Part shown: one piece after another, positions 16,755 to 23,837 of the stretch
How the letters are laid out: each line of letters starts with the position of its first letter
Position numbering within the stretch: the first letter of the stretch is position 1
From: Suilimivivens sp045586385
GTDB lineage: Bacteria > Bacillota > Clostridia > Lachnospirales > Lachnospiraceae
Reading direction: 5' to 3'
DNA: 28,767 nt
NCBI GenBank assembly: GCA_045586385.1
Contig: JAZNAE010000039.1
Coordinates: 1 to 28,767, forward strand
Translations under genes and position numbers: made by a program
Notes under the pieces: model-generated
What the model was told of the DNA's origin: nothing
Databases searched by the model: none
Seen by the model: only the letters and a program-made list of their open reading frames with translations

Positions 16755-18005
16755 ATGAGCAGTGAAATCAGAGACATTAATTTGGCCGAATCCGGCGAAA
16801 GAAAAATTGAATGGGTAAAGAGAAATTGTGATTTACTTCGTACTTTGGAGGAAGAATTTTCACAGACAAAACCTTTTGCAGGCAAGAAGGTAGCTCTTTC
16901 CGTGCACTTAGAAGCAAAGACAGCATATCTTTGTAAAGTACTGAAAGCAGGCGGCGCAGAAATGTATGTAACGGGTTCCAACCCTCTTTCTACACAGGAT
17001 GATGTAGCAGCAGCTCTTGTGAAAGACGGACTTGAAGTACATGCATGGTATGATTGTACTCCCGACGAGTATGAAATGCATATCCGTCACGTATTGGAGG
17101 CAGGTCCCAACATCATCATTGATGACGGAGGCGACCTTGTGAATATGATTCATACACAGATGCCGGAACTGATTCCGAATATTATCGGTGGCTGTGAAGA
17201 AACTACTACAGGTATTATCCGTTTGGAAGCAATGGCAAAGGCAGGGGAACTGAAATTCCCCATGGTCCGTGTAAACAATGCAGATTGCAAGCATTTATTT
17301 GATAACCGTTACGGTACAGGTCAGTCTGTTTGGGACGGAATTAACCGTACTACCAACCTGATTGTAGCAGGAAAGATTGTAGTAGTAGCAGGCTACGGCT
17401 GGTGCGGTAAAGGTACAGCTATGAGAGCAAAAGGCCTTGGAGCAAGAGTTATCGTAACAGAAATTGATCCTATTAAAGCAATTGAAGCAGTAATGGACGG
17501 CTTTGATGTAATGCCAATGAAAGAAGCAGCCAAGGTAGGTGATTTCTTTGTAACCGTAACAGGTTGTGATAAAGTAATCGACGAAGAAGATTTTGCAGTA
17601 ATGAAGGATGGTGCAATTCTTTGCAATGCAGGTCACTTTGATTGTGAAATTGATATGGCAAGACTTCGTGAAATTGCAGTAGAAAGCAAGGAAATGCGTA
17701 AAAACATTATGGGATACAAACTCCCTACCGGTCAGTGGATCTTTGTACTGGCAGAGGGAAGATTGGTAAATTTGGCAGCAGGCGACGGACATCCTGCGGA
17801 AATCATGGATATGAGCTTTGCGATACAGGCACTTTCTGCGAAATACCTGGTTGAGCACGGCAGTGAACTGACAGAGAAGCTCATTGATGTACCGAAAGCA
17901 GTTGATAATGATGTTGCAAAGAGAAAACTTGCATTCCTTGGTAAAGAAATCGATGTGCTCACAGCGGAGCAGGAAAAATATTTAAACAGTTATACATTAG
18001 CATAG
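16755..18005 (+). CDS. ahcY: Adenosylhomocysteinase, archaeal/Thermotoga-type
   Basis: This is a 416-residue S-adenosylhomocysteine hydrolase, which yields homocysteine and adenosine (or inosine, if the substrate is S-inosylhomocysteine). Catalytic residues known from the human enzyme map to D123 (DDGGD), E149 (CEETTTG), K179, D183 and N184 (CKHLFDN) and H294 (NAGHFD). The NAD site is GYGWCGKG (213-220) with E236 in TEIDP. The GYGWCGKG form, the HLEAKTA segment and the short length are typical of archaeal and Thermotoga enzymes. The C-terminus ends NSYTLA and lacks the KPDHYRY tail of the common bacterial and eukaryotic type. GGAGG lies about 10 bases before the ATG. A TATAAT at 16702-16707 suggests it may have its own promoter as well. 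Confidence 0.9.
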   Translation: MSSEIRDINLAESGERKIEWVKRNCDLLRTLEEEFSQTKPFAGKKVALSVHLEAKTAYLCKVLKAGGAEMYVTGSNPLSTQDDVAAALVKDGLEVHAWYDCTPDEYEMHIRHVLEAGPNIIIDDGGDLVNMIHTQMPELIPNIIGGCEETTTGIIRLEAMAKAGELKFPMVRVNNADCKHLFDNRYGTGQSVWDGINRTTNLIVAGKIVVVAGYGWCGKGTAMRAKGLGARVIVTEIDPIKAIEAVMDGFDVMPMKEAAKVGDFFVTVTGCDKVIDEEDFAVMKDGAILCNAGHFDCEIDMARLREIAVESKEMRKNIMGYKLPTGQWIFVLAEGRLVNLAAGDGHPAEIMDMSFAIQALSAKYLVEHGSELTEKLIDVPKAVDNDVAKRKLAFLGKEIDVLTAEQEKYLNSYTLA

Positions 18006-18015
18006 GATACAAATG

Positions 18016-18044
18016 ACAGAAGCCAAATGAGGCTTCTGTTTTTT
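18016..18044 (+). terminator. Rho-independent terminator after ahcY
   Basis: A 9-bp stem ACAGAAGCC/GGCTTCTGT (18016-18024, 18031-18039) with a 6-base loop is followed by T6. Confidence 0.9.
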
Positions 18045-18070
18045 GATATAAATGTAAAGAAATTAATTAC

Positions 18071-18104
18071 TTGACATCTTGAGACATTTAAATATAATAA
18101 ATGT
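18071..18104 (+). promoter_or_regulatory. Consensus promoter with overlapping palindromic operator (HipA-like module)
   Basis: TTGACA (18071-18076) and TATAAT (18093-18098) are both perfect and 16 bases apart. ACATTTA (18084-18090) and TAAATGT (18098-18104) form a perfect 7-bp inverted repeat around the -10. A further TAAATGT half site lies at 18049-18055. The layout suggests repression by the helix-turn-helix protein encoded next. Confidence 0.75.
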
Positions 18105-18120
18105 AAAGAAGGTGATGATT

Positions 18121-18717
18121 ATGACAGTTAAGAATGAAAGAGGCGCAGGACGTAAGCCCGGTTTGAATGCAGAGCAGCTTGCAGAAATAAAAAGACGTCG
18201 CAGTATGGGCGAGTCGGTCACGAAATTAGCAGAAGAATACGGAGTATCCAGACAGACTTTGTCTGCTTATTTAAATGTGGCCGAAGATGATGTTATGGAG
18301 AATATTTATCGTACTTATAAGAGATGGGCGATTTTAAACAGGGAGTTTCGGAAAAATTGTGAATTGCAGAACTATGTTCTTCGTATGGAATATATGTGTG
18401 AAGAGGAACTTTGCAGTATTATTCTTGTGGATTTTAGAAAGCAGAAGATAGAAGTCATTAATAAAACAGACGAGGTAATTCATCAGGCCTTTGGCGTGAA
18501 AGTAAAACCGGATTGGGAAGATTTTGAATATTTTTTGGAAAGCCGTTGTTTTCCCAGAAGTAGAGATCAGTTAAAAAGTGTTCTGAGAGATTTAGGACTG
18601 GATAGTTATGATCCTCTGGCCATTATTGAAAAGACAGGAGGCCGTATGGCGGAGGATAAACAATGGATTAATCTGATTTATTACCGCCCTGAAAATCAGA
18701 ATGTAGGTAAATTTTAG
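18121..18717 (+). CDS. HTH regulator fused to HipS-like (HipA N-subdomain) segment
   Basis: This is a 198-residue protein. Residues ~10-52 are a resolvase/Hin-type helix-turn-helix (GRKPGLNAEQLAEIKRRRSM, then VTKLAEEYGVSRQTLSAYL). Residues ~91-187 carry a pattern I recognise from the N-terminal subdomain of Firmicutes HipA kinases: FEYFLESRCFPRSRDQL, then L-G-L-D and IIEKTGGRMAEDKQWINL, comparable with WxxxRxxPxSRD...YGLSLxDxYWI. In the tripartite HipBST system of E. coli, that subdomain is the separate HipS antitoxin. An in-frame ATG lies at 18079, but AAGGTGATG at 18109 and the promoter -10 at 18093 favour 18121. It is 11 bases before the kinase gene. The likely role is DNA-binding autorepressor and antitoxin of the kinase. 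Confidence 0.7.
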   Translation: MTVKNERGAGRKPGLNAEQLAEIKRRRSMGESVTKLAEEYGVSRQTLSAYLNVAEDDVMENIYRTYKRWAILNREFRKNCELQNYVLRMEYMCEEELCSIILVDFRKQKIEVINKTDEVIHQAFGVKVKPDWEDFEYFLESRCFPRSRDQLKSVLRDLGLDSYDPLAIIEKTGGRMAEDKQWINLIYYRPENQNVGKF

Positions 18718-18728
18718 GAGGAGTCTCC

Positions 18729-19547
18729 ATGGAAAGAGTGATTATTACCGATCAAAAGCAATATATTGATATAGGACATTCCTCCAAAGGAAATCAGTTA
18801 AAATGGAAGGATGGAAATGTGTGGTATAAGGCGGACCATATGGGATATGAAAGTCTGGCAGAAACTGTGACTTCCCATCTTTTACAGTTTTCAAATATTG
18901 ATAATCATGTGCTTTATGAACCGGTACAGATAGTTTATCAGGAAAAAGAGATAAGCGGATGTAAAAGTATTAATTTCCTTGGGGAGAGAGAGGAATTGAT
19001 TACCCTTGAGAAGTTATTCCGACAGCACACCGGAATGAGTCTTGCCAAGGAACTTGCTTATTTTAGCGAGACAAAAAAGAGAATCGCATATACCGTAGAT
19101 CATGTGGTCAATTATACAGGCCTAAAGGATTTCGGAATTTATTTAACCAAAATGCTTGAGATGGATGCTTTTTTCCTAAATGAGGATAGGCATACCAATA
19201 ATATAGCCGTGATTTACCATTTGGATGAAAAAACCTACCGGATTTGTTCGTATTTTGATATGGGATTATCTTTGTTTGCAGATGTGAAGGGAGATTTTCC
19301 GTTTAATAAATCATTGGCGGATTGTAGGAGAGCGATTGTGGCTAAGCCTTTTTCAAGAGATTTTGATGAGCAACTTGATGCGGCAAATGAACTCTACGGC
19401 AGTTATCTTACTTTTACCGTAACAAAAGCAGATATGATGAAAGAAGCAAGTAAATACGGACATATTTATGAAAAAGAAGTAATGGAAAGAGTTGAGGAGA
19501 TTTTGAGATATCAGGCAGATAAATACAGTTATATGGTTGGGAAATAA
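18729..19547 (+). CDS. Compact HipA/HipT-like serine/threonine kinase
   Basis: This is a 272-residue protein with the catalytic features of HipA-type kinases but without their N-terminal subdomain. A Gly/Ser loop region SSKGNQLKW (18-26) precedes the beta-3 Lys K34 (VWYKAD). The helix-C Glu is E41 or E45 (YESLAETVTSHLL). The catalytic loop is FLNEDRHTNNIAV with D153 and N158, and the Mg-binding Asp is D177 (YFDMGLSLF). These residues are intact, so it should be active. Known members phosphorylate glutamyl- or tryptophanyl-tRNA synthetase and stop growth, while CtkA-like forms act elsewhere; the target here is unknown. AGGAGGAG immediately precedes the start, and it is cotranscribed with the HTH/HipS-like gene. 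A strong terminator follows. Confidence 0.72.
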   Translation: MERVIITDQKQYIDIGHSSKGNQLKWKDGNVWYKADHMGYESLAETVTSHLLQFSNIDNHVLYEPVQIVYQEKEISGCKSINFLGEREELITLEKLFRQHTGMSLAKELAYFSETKKRIAYTVDHVVNYTGLKDFGIYLTKMLEMDAFFLNEDRHTNNIAVIYHLDEKTYRICSYFDMGLSLFADVKGDFPFNKSLADCRRAIVAKPFSRDFDEQLDAANELYGSYLTFTVTKADMMKEASKYGHIYEKEVMERVEEILRYQADKYSYMVGK

Positions 19548-19549
19548 AT

Positions 19550-19584
19550 AAAGGTGTGTCGGCGTTATGCCGTCACACCTTTTT
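19550..19584. terminator. Bidirectional terminator between convergent genes
   Basis: AAAGGTGTG (19550-19558) pairs with CACACCTTT (19574-19582), with an inner CGGC/GCCG stem separated by one T-T mismatch. A-rich and T-rich flanks allow use in both directions, between the kinase gene and the minus-strand gene at 19598. Confidence 0.8.
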
Positions 19585-19597
19585 CTGTAATTTAGGA

Positions 19598-19996
19598 TTA
19601 TATACCTGCTTCCTCTTTTAACCAAGCAAGCGCTTCGTCAACAGTTGCGAAGTGTCCTTCAAGAATACCTGTGTTTGAACGTTGAGTATTGCTCTTTGCT
19701 TGAACCTTTAGCATAATGGAAAAGCCTTCTGCAAAGCCGATAGCTTTACAACCTGCATCAACGAATTTTTGGGTCATAACAACTAATTCGCCGCCTTCTG
19801 CGGGAGTAACCGGTTCCATTTCAGAACAATCAGCCACATATGCCCAGCCATCCGCTTTCCATGCGGCAGCAGATTCCAATACGGTCTGTGCAAGCCACTT
19901 AATTTCATCAACGTTTGTTTTTCCTTTACCGGCAGAAACTACAATTCTTCTTCCGGAAACAACATCTACTGTTTGTGCACCATTTTTCTTTGTCAT
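19598..19996 (-). CDS. Small STAS/SpoIIAA-like protein, function unknown
   Basis: This is a 132-residue soluble protein. The alternating strand/helix pattern resembles STAS/SpoIIAA-like folds: an opening strand GRRIVVSAGKG, a central WAYVADCSEMEP strand and a final FATVDEALAWLKEEAG helix. The last segment is a common ending in SpoIIAA-like proteins. No phosphorylatable Ser motif of anti-sigma antagonists is obvious, so the family call is tentative. The ATG (19994-19996 on the plus strand) is preceded on the minus strand by AGAGGGAGATGG. A -10-like TATAAT is at 20020-20025 (minus strand). It is divergent from the LytTR operon. No function is claimed. Confidence 0.65.
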   Translation of the reverse strand: MTKKNGAQTVDVVSGRRIVVSAGKGKTNVDEIKWLAQTVLESAAAWKADGWAYVADCSEMEPVTPAEGGELVVMTQKFVDAGCKAIGFAEGFSIMLKVQAKSNTQRSNTGILEGHFATVDEALAWLKEEAGI

Positions 19997-20122
19997 AGTC
20001 CATCTCCCTCTCTAGTAGTATTATATCTATGTTGCATATCTCGGCATAGTTTGATTTGCAAAAATATGCATAACCCCTACACAATTAATTATAGGGCGAA
20101 AGTACCAAAATGTCAACAGGGT

Positions 20123-20155
20123 GGAAACTTATGTGTATTTTTTGGCAACTTATGT
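20123..20155 (+). promoter_or_regulatory. Direct repeat with 21-base period, likely LytTR binding site
   Basis: GGAAACTTATGT (20123-20134) and GGCAACTTATGT (20144-20155) match at 11 of 12 bases and start 21 bases apart, about two helical turns. LytTR-type regulators typically bind pairs of ~9-base direct repeats with this spacing. It lies 61 bases before the LytTR gene. Confidence 0.65.
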
Positions 20156-20215
20156 TTTGCAGTCTTGCCTAGAAAAAGGGAATATGCTATTTTGGTGAAA
20201 AAGGAGGGAACGCCG

Positions 20216-20656
20216 GTGAAAATTACAATCAATACGGATGATAAAAATACAGAAACTGAAATTGCAATTCATTGCAGGCAGTTAGATACAGAGATAGAGA
20301 AAATTATAGCTACGCTACGGATGCTTAATTCACAGCTTATGGTGACAAAAGAAGATGAAAATCATTTGGTGGATATCTCTAATATTGTTTATGTGGAAGC
20401 AGTAGAGAGAAAGACATTTGTCTATACACCGGAGATGGTTTACGAATCAAAACTTAAGTTATATGAAATGGAAGAACGCTTATGTGCGGGAAGCTTTATG
20501 CGAATCAGTAAATCCTGTCTGGTAAATTTACGATACATTAAATCATTAAAAAATGATATAGAAAGAAAACTACGTCTGACGCTTAAAAATGGAGAACAGA
20601 TTATTGTGTCCAGACAGTATGCGGATGAGATGAAGAGAAGATTGGGGGTAATGTAA
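20216..20656 (+). CDS. LytTR-domain DNA-binding regulator
   Basis: This is a 146-residue protein. The C-terminal ~95 residues form a LytTR domain (HLVDISNIVYVEAVERKTFV, FMRISKSCLVNLRYIKSL, LTLKNGEQIIVSRQYADEMK). The N-terminal ~45 residues form a short helical region in place of a receiver domain. The start is GTG, set by AAGGAGG at 20201-20207; the frame is open further upstream, but there is no ribosome site there. The DUF3021 gene begins one base after its stop. LytTR/DUF3021 pairs form one-component membrane-inhibited regulatory systems in Firmicutes, so the neighbour probably holds this protein inactive. Targets likely include its own operon, through the direct repeat upstream. Confidence 0.88.
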   Translation: MKITINTDDKNTETEIAIHCRQLDTEIEKIIATLRMLNSQLMVTKEDENHLVDISNIVYVEAVERKTFVYTPEMVYESKLKLYEMEERLCAGSFMRISKSCLVNLRYIKSLKNDIERKLRLTLKNGEQIIVSRQYADEMKRRLGVM

Positions 20657-20657
20657 G

Positions 20658-21131
20658 ATGGCTAAGAGAAGTTCCATTTTTGATTTTTTTACACAGGTGT
20701 TTGTAGTATTCGGATTTAGTATGATATGTGTTGCAGCATTTTGCCTTTTTTTTGGAGAAGACGGAAGAGAGGTTTCCACAATGTTTGCTTTAGGAAATAC
20801 CGGTGTTCCGATTTATACCGTGGGTCAATACTTTATAGTGGCAATATTAGTTACAAGTTTTAGAGAGCTGTTTTTCACAGATAAAATTATCAAGAACTGG
20901 TCCATTGCAGCAAGAACCATTGCTATGATGGCATGTGACATTATCATGGTTGCAGTGTTTGCCAAAGCATTTGGATGGTTTCCGGTGGATATGGCAGAGG
21001 CATGGATTGGATTTTTGGTCAGCTTTATTATTTGTACAGCCTGCGGAGTAGGAATTTCTATCATAAAAGAAAAAAGTGAAAATAAGAAACTGCAGGATGC
21101 ACTTGAAAATTTTAATAGAGGAGCAGAATAA
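20658..21131 (+). CDS. DUF3021 membrane protein, likely partner of the LytTR regulator
   Basis: This is a 157-residue protein with four hydrophobic helices (about residues 13-31, 53-67, 83-104 and 112-134) and a cytoplasmic charged C-terminus. Size, helix layout and position directly behind a LytTR gene are those of DUF3021 proteins. In LytTR regulatory systems the membrane protein inhibits the transcription factor; that role is inferred here from the pairing. It ends exactly where the ABC ATPase gene begins, so translation is probably coupled. Confidence 0.85.
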   Translation: MAKRSSIFDFFTQVFVVFGFSMICVAAFCLFFGEDGREVSTMFALGNTGVPIYTVGQYFIVAILVTSFRELFFTDKIIKNWSIAARTIAMMACDIIMVAVFAKAFGWFPVDMAEAWIGFLVSFIICTACGVGISIIKEKSENKKLQDALENFNRGAE

Positions 21132-21983
21132 ATGAATACAGAAATAAAAACTGAAAAATTAGGTCATTTTTTTGGTACACATGAAGTATTAAAAAATATT
21201 AATTTAGAAATCAGAGAAGGAGAAATTTTCGGATTATTGGGACCTTCCGGTGCGGGAAAGACAACTTTAATCAATATTTTGACAGGACAGTTATCGCCAT
21301 CAAAAGGAAGTGCGGAAATCTTAGGAAAAGAAGCAACCGGATTATGCGGTGATGATTATATGCAAATGGGAATCATGATGGACAATTTTGGATTGTACGA
21401 TAGAATGAGCTGTTATGATAACCTAAAATTTTACGAAATGATTGACGGAAGAGGAACAGATAATATTAAAAAGATTCTTAAGCAGGTTGGCCTTTCTGAC
21501 GCAGTGAAAAGAAATGTCAGCGATTTATCCAAAGGGATGAGAAACCGTTTATCCTTTGCAAGAGTGTTGCTTAGAAGCCCGAAGATCATGTTTTTAGATG
21601 AGCCCACAAGCGGTCTTGACCCTATGACCACAGAGGCTATGCACGAACTGATTTTGCAGGAAAAGGAAAAAGGAACTACTGTCTTTCTGACCACCCATAA
21701 TATGCATGAAGCAGAAAAATTATGTGATAATATTGCACTTTTGAACGAAGGGGAAATTGTAGAGTTTGGTCCGCCCGAGGAAATCTGCAGAAGATATAAT
21801 CATCAAAAGAAAGTGCAGATTCACTTAAAGGACGGCACAGATTTAGAATTATCACATACTCCGGAGAGCAGTGAAAGAATCGCAAAATTATTTGCCGAGG
21901 ACAGAGTTGAAACAATACATTCTACAGAGCCCAATTTGGAAACGGTATTTATAGAATTAACAGGAAAGGGATTAGATAAATGA
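21132..21983 (+). CDS. ABC transporter ATP-binding protein
   Basis: This is a 283-residue ATPase of an ABC-2 type transporter. Walker A is GPSGAGKTTL, the signature is DLSKGMRNRLSFARVLL (Lys in place of the second Gly of LSGGQ), Walker B is IMFLDEPTSGLDP and the switch His is in TTHNMHEAEK. After residue ~215 it has the extra C-terminal domain common in drug and bacteriocin exporters. It starts directly after the DUF3021 stop and its last four bases overlap the permease gene. LytTR/DUF3021/ABC operons are often linked to export or envelope stress. The transported compound is unknown. Confidence 0.9.
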   Translation: MNTEIKTEKLGHFFGTHEVLKNINLEIREGEIFGLLGPSGAGKTTLINILTGQLSPSKGSAEILGKEATGLCGDDYMQMGIMMDNFGLYDRMSCYDNLKFYEMIDGRGTDNIKKILKQVGLSDAVKRNVSDLSKGMRNRLSFARVLLRSPKIMFLDEPTSGLDPMTTEAMHELILQEKEKGTTVFLTTHNMHEAEKLCDNIALLNEGEIVEFGPPEEICRRYNHQKKVQIHLKDGTDLELSHTPESSERIAKLFAEDRVETIHSTEPNLETVFIELTGKGLDK

Positions 21984-22678
21984 TCAATCATATTTTTGCA
22001 ATCTTATGGAAACAAATCAAGGATACGTTTAAAAATAAAGCCATATTAATTCAGTTTCTGATGTTTCCTGTTATGACCATCATTATGGAAAACTCAATGA
22101 ATATTGACGGTATGCCGGAGCATTTCTTTGTCAATATGTTTGCAACCATGTATGTAGGAATGGCACCCCTGGTGAGCATTTCCAGTATCATTGCAGAGGA
22201 AAAGGAAAATAATACACTTCGCGTATTACATATGGCAAATGTGAAAGCGGGAGAATATTTTATAGGAAATGCCATTTATATCTGGATAATCTGCATGATT
22301 GGATCAGTGGTAATGGGATTTGCCGGAGGATATGAAGGAGACCTTTTAATTAAGTTCTTATTATTTATGGCAGCAGGACATCTGATTTCCATTCTCTTAG
22401 GCGCAACAGTAGGTATATTCAGCAAAAATCAAATGATGGCTACTTCCATTATGGTACCGGTGATGATGGTATTTTCCTTTGTACCTATGATTTCCATGTT
22501 TAATGAGACCATTAAAAAAGTAGGCAAAGTATTTTATTCACAGCAGTTATCCCTTCTTTTAAATAACTTGCAGCAGGCAAAGCCGGACGGAGAGTGCATA
22601 GCAGTTGTGCTTGGAAATGTGATTATCATAGGGATACTGTTTGTGTTAGGATATCGGAGAATGTATTGTAAACATTGA
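21980..22678 (+). CDS. ABC-2 type permease
   Basis: This is a 232-residue membrane protein with six hydrophobic segments (about residues 21-36, 50-68, 95-113, 121-140, 148-168 and 205-224). The conserved cytoplasmic piece SSIIAEEKENNTLRVLHMA is the usual ABC-2 coupling motif. It overlaps the ATPase gene by four bases, so both should be translated together and form one exporter. The promoter of the next gene begins right at its stop codon. Confidence 0.87.
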   Translation: MINHIFAILWKQIKDTFKNKAILIQFLMFPVMTIIMENSMNIDGMPEHFFVNMFATMYVGMAPLVSISSIIAEEKENNTLRVLHMANVKAGEYFIGNAIYIWIICMIGSVVMGFAGGYEGDLLIKFLLFMAAGHLISILLGATVGIFSKNQMMATSIMVPVMMVFSFVPMISMFNETIKKVGKVFYSQQLSLLLNNLQQAKPDGECIAVVLGNVIIIGILFVLGYRRMYCKH

Positions 22679-22702
22679 AATCAATAGCAGGTGTGGTATA
22701 AT
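22675..22702 (+). promoter_or_regulatory. Promoter of the Sel1-repeat lipoprotein gene
   Basis: TTGAAA (22675-22680) and TATAAT (22697-22702) are 16 bases apart, with an extended -10 (TGG just before TATAAT). The -35 overlaps the stop codon of the permease gene. Confidence 0.7.
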
Positions 22703-22755
22703 CAGATTATGCTTAAAGCAATACTGAATTGATGACACTTAAAGGAGAATTTCAT

Positions 22756-23763
22756 ATGAGAACAAAATGGTTAGTAACTTTGTTATGTACGATGACGATA
22801 GTATCTCTGGTAACCGCTTGCGGAAGTAAGGAAACGTCAGGTACTCCTGCTGAAAGCACAGTGACAGAGGAAACCGTAATCGAAGAAAATGCTGAGCCTG
22901 CTACAACGCAAGAAGTAGCGGATGAGGAAACGGTAGCGGAAGACGTTGTAACAGAAGAGTCAACAGAAGAAGCTGTAGAGGAAGAGAGCCCGGAAGAATT
23001 ACTTGCAAAAGGAAAAGAATTGCAGGAAGCAGAAAACTATGAAGAAGCGTTTACATATTTTACTAAGGCAGAAGAACTTGGAAATGCGGAAGCGGCTTAT
23101 TATGTCGGATATGCTTATCATTACGGAAACGGTGTAACAGCTGATACAAGCAAAGCAGTAGAAATGTATCAAAAAGCAGCAGAGAATAACGTGATTGAAG
23201 CACTTGCCATGATGGGATATCTGTATCAAACAGGAGAAATAGAAGTAATCGCGAAGGATGATGCAAAATCGGTAGAAATGTATGAAAAAGCAGCGGAGCT
23301 TGGAAGTGTTAAGGCAATGGGAACGCTGGGAATTATGTATGAATTTGGAATAGCCGTAGAACCCAGTGCAGAAATGGCTATGGAATGGTATCAGAAAAAA
23401 GCACAGGCAGGTGACCCGTCAGGATATTACGATATTGGAAATATGTATCTGTGGGGGTCAGAAGGTCTGGTAGAAATAGATGAGAATAAAGCAATTGAAT
23501 GGTTTGAAAAGGCGGCAAATGAAAATGTTCCGGAAGCAATGAATGAACTTGGTATGATTTATTCTTCCAGCGCAACTGTCGGGGATGATGAGAAAGCTTT
23601 TGAATGGTTCCAAAAAGGTGCTGATGCGGGAAACATTGACTCTATGTGGAATTTAGGAAATATGTATTTTCACGGAATAGGAATCGAAGCCGATGCTGAT
23701 AAAGCAAAAGAATGGTATGATAAACATGTCAAAGCAGGTGGAATGTTCCCCGGATATAATTAA
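22756..23763 (+). CDS. Sel1-repeat (TPR-like) lipoprotein
   Basis: This is a 335-residue predicted lipoprotein. The signal peptide ends in LVTAC with the lipid-bearing Cys at residue 22, followed by a long Glu/Thr-rich linker (to about residue 75). The remainder is a row of about six Sel1-like helical repeats. Each has an A-x-x-x-(L/I)G-x-x-Y motif and a KA-x-E-(M/W)-(Y/F) helix, for example ALAMMGYLYQTGE, KAMGTLGIMYEFG and SMWNLGNMYFHGIG. Such repeats bind other proteins; the partner is unknown. An in-frame ATG lies at 22729, but AAAGGAG at 22741-22747 sets the start at 22756, which also makes the signal peptide normal. It has its own promoter and a terminator, so it is probably monocistronic. 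Confidence 0.87.
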   Translation: MRTKWLVTLLCTMTIVSLVTACGSKETSGTPAESTVTEETVIEENAEPATTQEVADEETVAEDVVTEESTEEAVEEESPEELLAKGKELQEAENYEEAFTYFTKAEELGNAEAAYYVGYAYHYGNGVTADTSKAVEMYQKAAENNVIEALAMMGYLYQTGEIEVIAKDDAKSVEMYEKAAELGSVKAMGTLGIMYEFGIAVEPSAEMAMEWYQKKAQAGDPSGYYDIGNMYLWGSEGLVEIDENKAIEWFEKAANENVPEAMNELGMIYSSSATVGDDEKAFEWFQKGADAGNIDSMWNLGNMYFHGIGIEADADKAKEWYDKHVKAGGMFPGYN

Positions 23764-23769
23764 TAAATC

Positions 23770-23811
23770 GGGTGTGTTGATTGTGATATTCAACACACCC
23801 AAGTAATTTTT
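23770..23811. terminator. Terminator between convergent genes
   Basis: A perfect 11-bp stem GGGTGTGTTGA/TCAACACACCC (23770-23780, 23790-23800) has a 9-base loop. The T-run begins only about six bases later on the plus strand; an A/T-rich flank on the other side allows use by the rubrerythrin transcript. Confidence 0.7.
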
Positions 23812-23837
23812 AAAGCAGTAGTTTTTAAATGACTGTT

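Noticed and set aside
17295..17858. Minus-strand open frame of 187 residues inside ahcY
   Set aside because: The Cys/His/Tyr-rich translation is typical of an antisense shadow frame of a conserved gene.
18079..18120. Upstream ATG of the HTH gene
   Set aside because: It lies inside the promoter region (between -35 and -10) and would have to be transcribed from elsewhere; the later ATG has a ribosome site.
19973..20215. N-terminal extension of the LytTR reading frame
   Set aside because: The frame is open, but the peptide has low-complexity, non-protein-like content, and the AAGGAGG at 20201 fits only the GTG at 20216.
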